Origin: Polydactylus sextarius
Taxonomy: Eukaryota; Chordata; Actinopteri; Polynemidae
Assembly: GCA_016801845.1 (NCBI GenBank)
Contig: CM028911.1
Location: forward strand, 7,424,885-7,488,884
DNA length: 64,000 nt
Reading direction: 5' to 3'
The position numbers and the translations under genes were made by a program. Each line of letters starts with the position of its first letter. Position 1 is the stretch's first letter. The notes below the pieces were generated by a model. The model did not search any database, had not been told where the DNA came from, and was given only the letters and a program-made list of their open reading frames with translations. This document shows positions 61,167 through 64,000 of the stretch, piece after piece.

Positions 61167-64000
61167 CGGACTTAAACTCCAGTCTAGACTTCCTGAGGGA
61201 GTTTGCCTGTAGTGGCGAAGCGTCTGAGAGTAATGTATAGAGACAAACAGAATGGTGTTTGTTGTTGAGCTAAAGTGGGTCGTGGAAAGGCTACAGCCAG
61301 GGCCATGCCTGGCCTTCACGCAATTTTTATCTCGCCTGGTTGCTCATCTACCCATAGCCAGAGCTATTAAAGCCATGTCAATATTGTATCAACAATGGAG
61401 TTCATGTGTGAGTCTACTATCCATTGCCTCTGTCCCCCAGGCAAAGACGAGCCCCTCTCACTTGATTTCAAATGCGTGTGTGTCATTGCTAATTCTTGTG
61501 CCTTTGTACCTTGACAATAGCCTGTCTTGGCCCCAGGCTTGATATCTATGATGGGATCTGCAATAGACATGGGTCTTATTTTTCCTTCAGAGGAAAGTAA
61601 AAGAATCCTATTTCTGTCATGTGTCTGAGTCTGTAGACAGCTACTTTGTAAGTCAGAGGAACCCACCCACATTTGTTGCATCAGTCCACAAAAGCAAGGA
61701 TTCACATAAATATTTTAAAGCAACTTGAAATCAAAATCTATAAAACCTAAGACAGCACAGACAAAGAAAGCAGCCAATCCACAAAATGCTGGATTTCCCT
61801 GAGAGTTATGTGTAGCATTCTTTTTTTTTTTTTACATCAAAATTGTCAAGAAAATAGGAATGAGATGATTTATTATTTGCCCTAGTTTGTTTTAAGGTAC
61901 GTCCCTGGAATTTCCTTCTCTTAAATATAGGGCACTTCAGTGTCTCAGTGCAGTTGTGATTGTTTCACTACAGATTTAACACACACACAAACACACACTG
62001 GCAGGCAGGAAGTACTCCAGACAGTTTTGTCCAATTCCTCTGCGGTGGCATGCAAGGATTAGACCACTTAGTTTGGTTTCGATCAATACAAGGGGACACC
62101 CAGTCCAGTAGTGAGGCCAAGGGGATATGAGGCAATGGAGTAAACAGCCTGCTGTCACATGGAAGTAATGTTCGCTCTGCCTTGGATGTCGCCCTATTTT
62201 AATGCGGCTCAGTGAAACAAATCCACGGGTCTGAAAATATTTGGGCTTCAGTGTGTATTGAACGCTTGGCCTAGCTTCAAACAGTCATTGTGCCCCAAGA
62301 TATGAGAGAAGCCGTCTTAAGTGCTTCCTGCGTCTTCACTTCAGTAGTCATTCTCACAAAATGTGCATACATGTTTGCAAGAATTACAGCATGTCAGTGT
62401 AAGCTTTAACTGATCTGTTGTAACCCAGCAGAATGCTTTTTAAATCAACAACCACATGACCATTCTGTCGCATCAGTGGAGAAACAATAATAATTCTTAT
62501 CAAAATAAAACAAATAAATGATTATGTAACACTACTTCATTAATGAACATCTGTGGTGAAATTCTTTAATAAACAATAGATCCCAAATCCTGAGCCATGA
62601 CCTCCATTTTTCATCACCTGAACTGTTACAGCACTAGTGACATGTTACTCCATCACCATGAACACAGGCACTGTGGTACTTTGTTTAAGTCAGTTGCACA
62701 TACACAATTCTGGCTGGAGTGCCAAATGAATATTAATCCTACTGTGAAGTTTTATTTATTAATTTATGTTTATATTTTAACATGGTAATCTATTCAACCT
62801 TTTGTTTATCACAAGCTTCTCCAACTTCTACAACTAAAGGCTGAAAACTTGTCTAAAATCATCCATTTATTTGAAGTTATTCTACATTTAGATCCACTTT
62901 CATGCTCATCACACCGTATGTGTCATTGCCTGAAGCTCTACAGGAATATGTGGGTTTACACTTATTTCTACACATATCCCATAACTGCTGTCTGCTGTGA
63001 GTCGGTCTGTTCTTCAAGATTTCTATCAGTCTTTAATAACTTAAGAAGATTTTATTCGCTCAGTCCTCTATGCTATATTTTCACAGTCTCTAACTGGCCT
63101 AGTTATTTCCAATAATTTCCTCATGCTGATTGAGTATCTGAATTTAAATGGGTTTCTGTGCCAGGAAACAGTAGCCATATGTGGGTAAAGGCTGTTGGCA
63201 TGGAAACCAGGTCTCCTTTCTTCCCATCGTGGATGTTGTAACATGTCTGTAACTTTGCCCGAGCAGTAAGATCTCTGCAGGAAGTGGTGTAGAATCATTA
63301 ACATCTTTCAGCCGGCTTGGTAGAATACTGAGTGCTTGTGAATTCGACTTAATAGTTCACTTGACTGATGGTAAAACATAGAAATGCAGCTGTGAGGACA
63401 CATGACACACAACACATGTGTTGCAGCTTCATGCTGGGAGAGTGGCATTGGTATGAAAGTGTGTCTGACACACTGTGTCCTAATAACGTAAACTCAGTTG
63501 GGGATAACGTGTCTTATGCTTTTGCTTGTTACTAGAGTTTGTGAACAGTGTTTTATGTCAGTGAACAGTGTGTGGTTGGATCAGAGTTGAACACAGGTGT
63601 TATACACATTTAATTGGCTTCACTCCAGTCTCTGCAATAATCAGAGTCTTGTCTACAATGTGATGGTGAGATCCTAATGTTTACGATTTTTGTTTTTAAT
63701 TAATTAGTAGGACAAATAGTCATGTTGACAGGAAATAGGAAGCAATTCTTCCTTTACAACATAATACTAATTAAAGCATTGACTCAGAGATAGAATATCT
63801 GTTAAACTGCCCTGCTGCGTGATGCGTCAACATTCCCCTTTCTCATAAACTCGGGCTATTGAACATGACATTTGGGAGAGCTGTAACTACAATCTAACAC
63901 ATCTTTATAAACCAAAAATAAAAAAACCCACTTTTTCTTGTTTGTACTTGAGTATTTACAGAGTTTGATTATTTGTGTTGATAGTCTGTGAATTATTTTG

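Larger units (their letters stand above)
58098..64000 (+). other. nrxn1a: Intron downstream of EGF3 (5' part)
   Basis: 5.9 kb with no exon recognised. LNS6 (TTYIFSKGG and on) and the beta-specific first exon (histidine-rich HHIHHFHG in mammals) were looked for and not found. Contains a CTCF-like motif at 58656, a poly-A tract (60300-60313), a TG tract at 61123-61166 and a poly-T run (61820-61831). Open frames at 61252-61542 (+) and 61367-61705 (-) overlap and show no domain. Confidence 0.75.

Noticed and set aside
58098..64000. Beta-neurexin first exon and promoter
   Set aside because: Looked for a histidine-rich segment leading to a GT donor before LNS6. The only histidine cluster (62597-62788, HHLNCY and LLHHHEHRH) does not match and lacks a signal peptide.

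Overview
The window is an internal piece of a vertebrate alpha-neurexin gene on the + strand. It is best read as neurexin 1 of a teleost fish, most likely the nrxn1a co-orthologue. Thirteen exons can be placed to the base between 19691 and 58097. Spliced together they give 2583 nt (861 codons) of open frame, and every junction keeps phase. Protein similarity is to neurexin 1 rather than 2 or 3: the segments YLHYV, NLHTVKIDTK, YIGGVAKEMYKELPKL and CLQQWEGFSCDC are neurexin-1-like. The fish assignment rests on compact introns (0.36 to 6.8 kb between mapped exons, against far larger mammalian ones), a teleost-type tRNA-derived SINE, and fish-like substitutions. The a/b choice is from recall and is moderate.

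Layout: 1-19690 is the 3' part of a large intron, with a SINE at about 5690 and a CTCF-like motif at 12865. LNS2 is encoded by 19691-19992, the splice-site-2 (SS2) microexon 22911-22955, 24040-24201 and the start of 28516-28957. The rest of 28516-28957 plus 34285-34668 encodes LNS3 and then the second EGF module. LNS4 is encoded by 41515-41718, the SS3 microexon 44749-44775, 50431-50553 and the first half of 50913-51294. LNS5 is encoded by the rest of that exon, 52398-52588 and 53322-53495. The SS6 microexon is 54777-54803 and the third EGF module is 57978-58097. From 58098 onward is the intron that should lead to LNS6; neither the LNS6 exons nor a beta-neurexin first exon was seen. The signal peptide, LNS1, EGF1, SS1, SS4, SS5, stalk and membrane segment are all outside the window.

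The product is a presynaptic type I adhesion receptor whose LNS and EGF modules bind postsynaptic partners such as neuroligins, LRRTMs, cerebellins and dystroglycan. The microexons here change loops at LNS edges or a hinge and so tune partner choice. All three known alternative segments in this stretch (SS2, SS3, SS6) are intact and frame-neutral, and SS2 keeps its two alternative donors. The main non-coding observation is a dense set of ACTAAY motifs, of the type bound by the STAR-family protein Quaking, on both sides of the SS2 microexon.

Other non-coding content is ordinary for a fish intron: poly-T and dinucleotide tracts, a palindromic ATT/AAT microsatellite, a short DNA-transposon-like element with terminal inverted repeats, a SINE, and three short perfect hairpins. 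No RNA gene, CRISPR array or second protein gene could be supported. I found no undescribed system. The most useful leads are the splice-regulatory motif clusters and one speculative alternative terminal exon at 46781.
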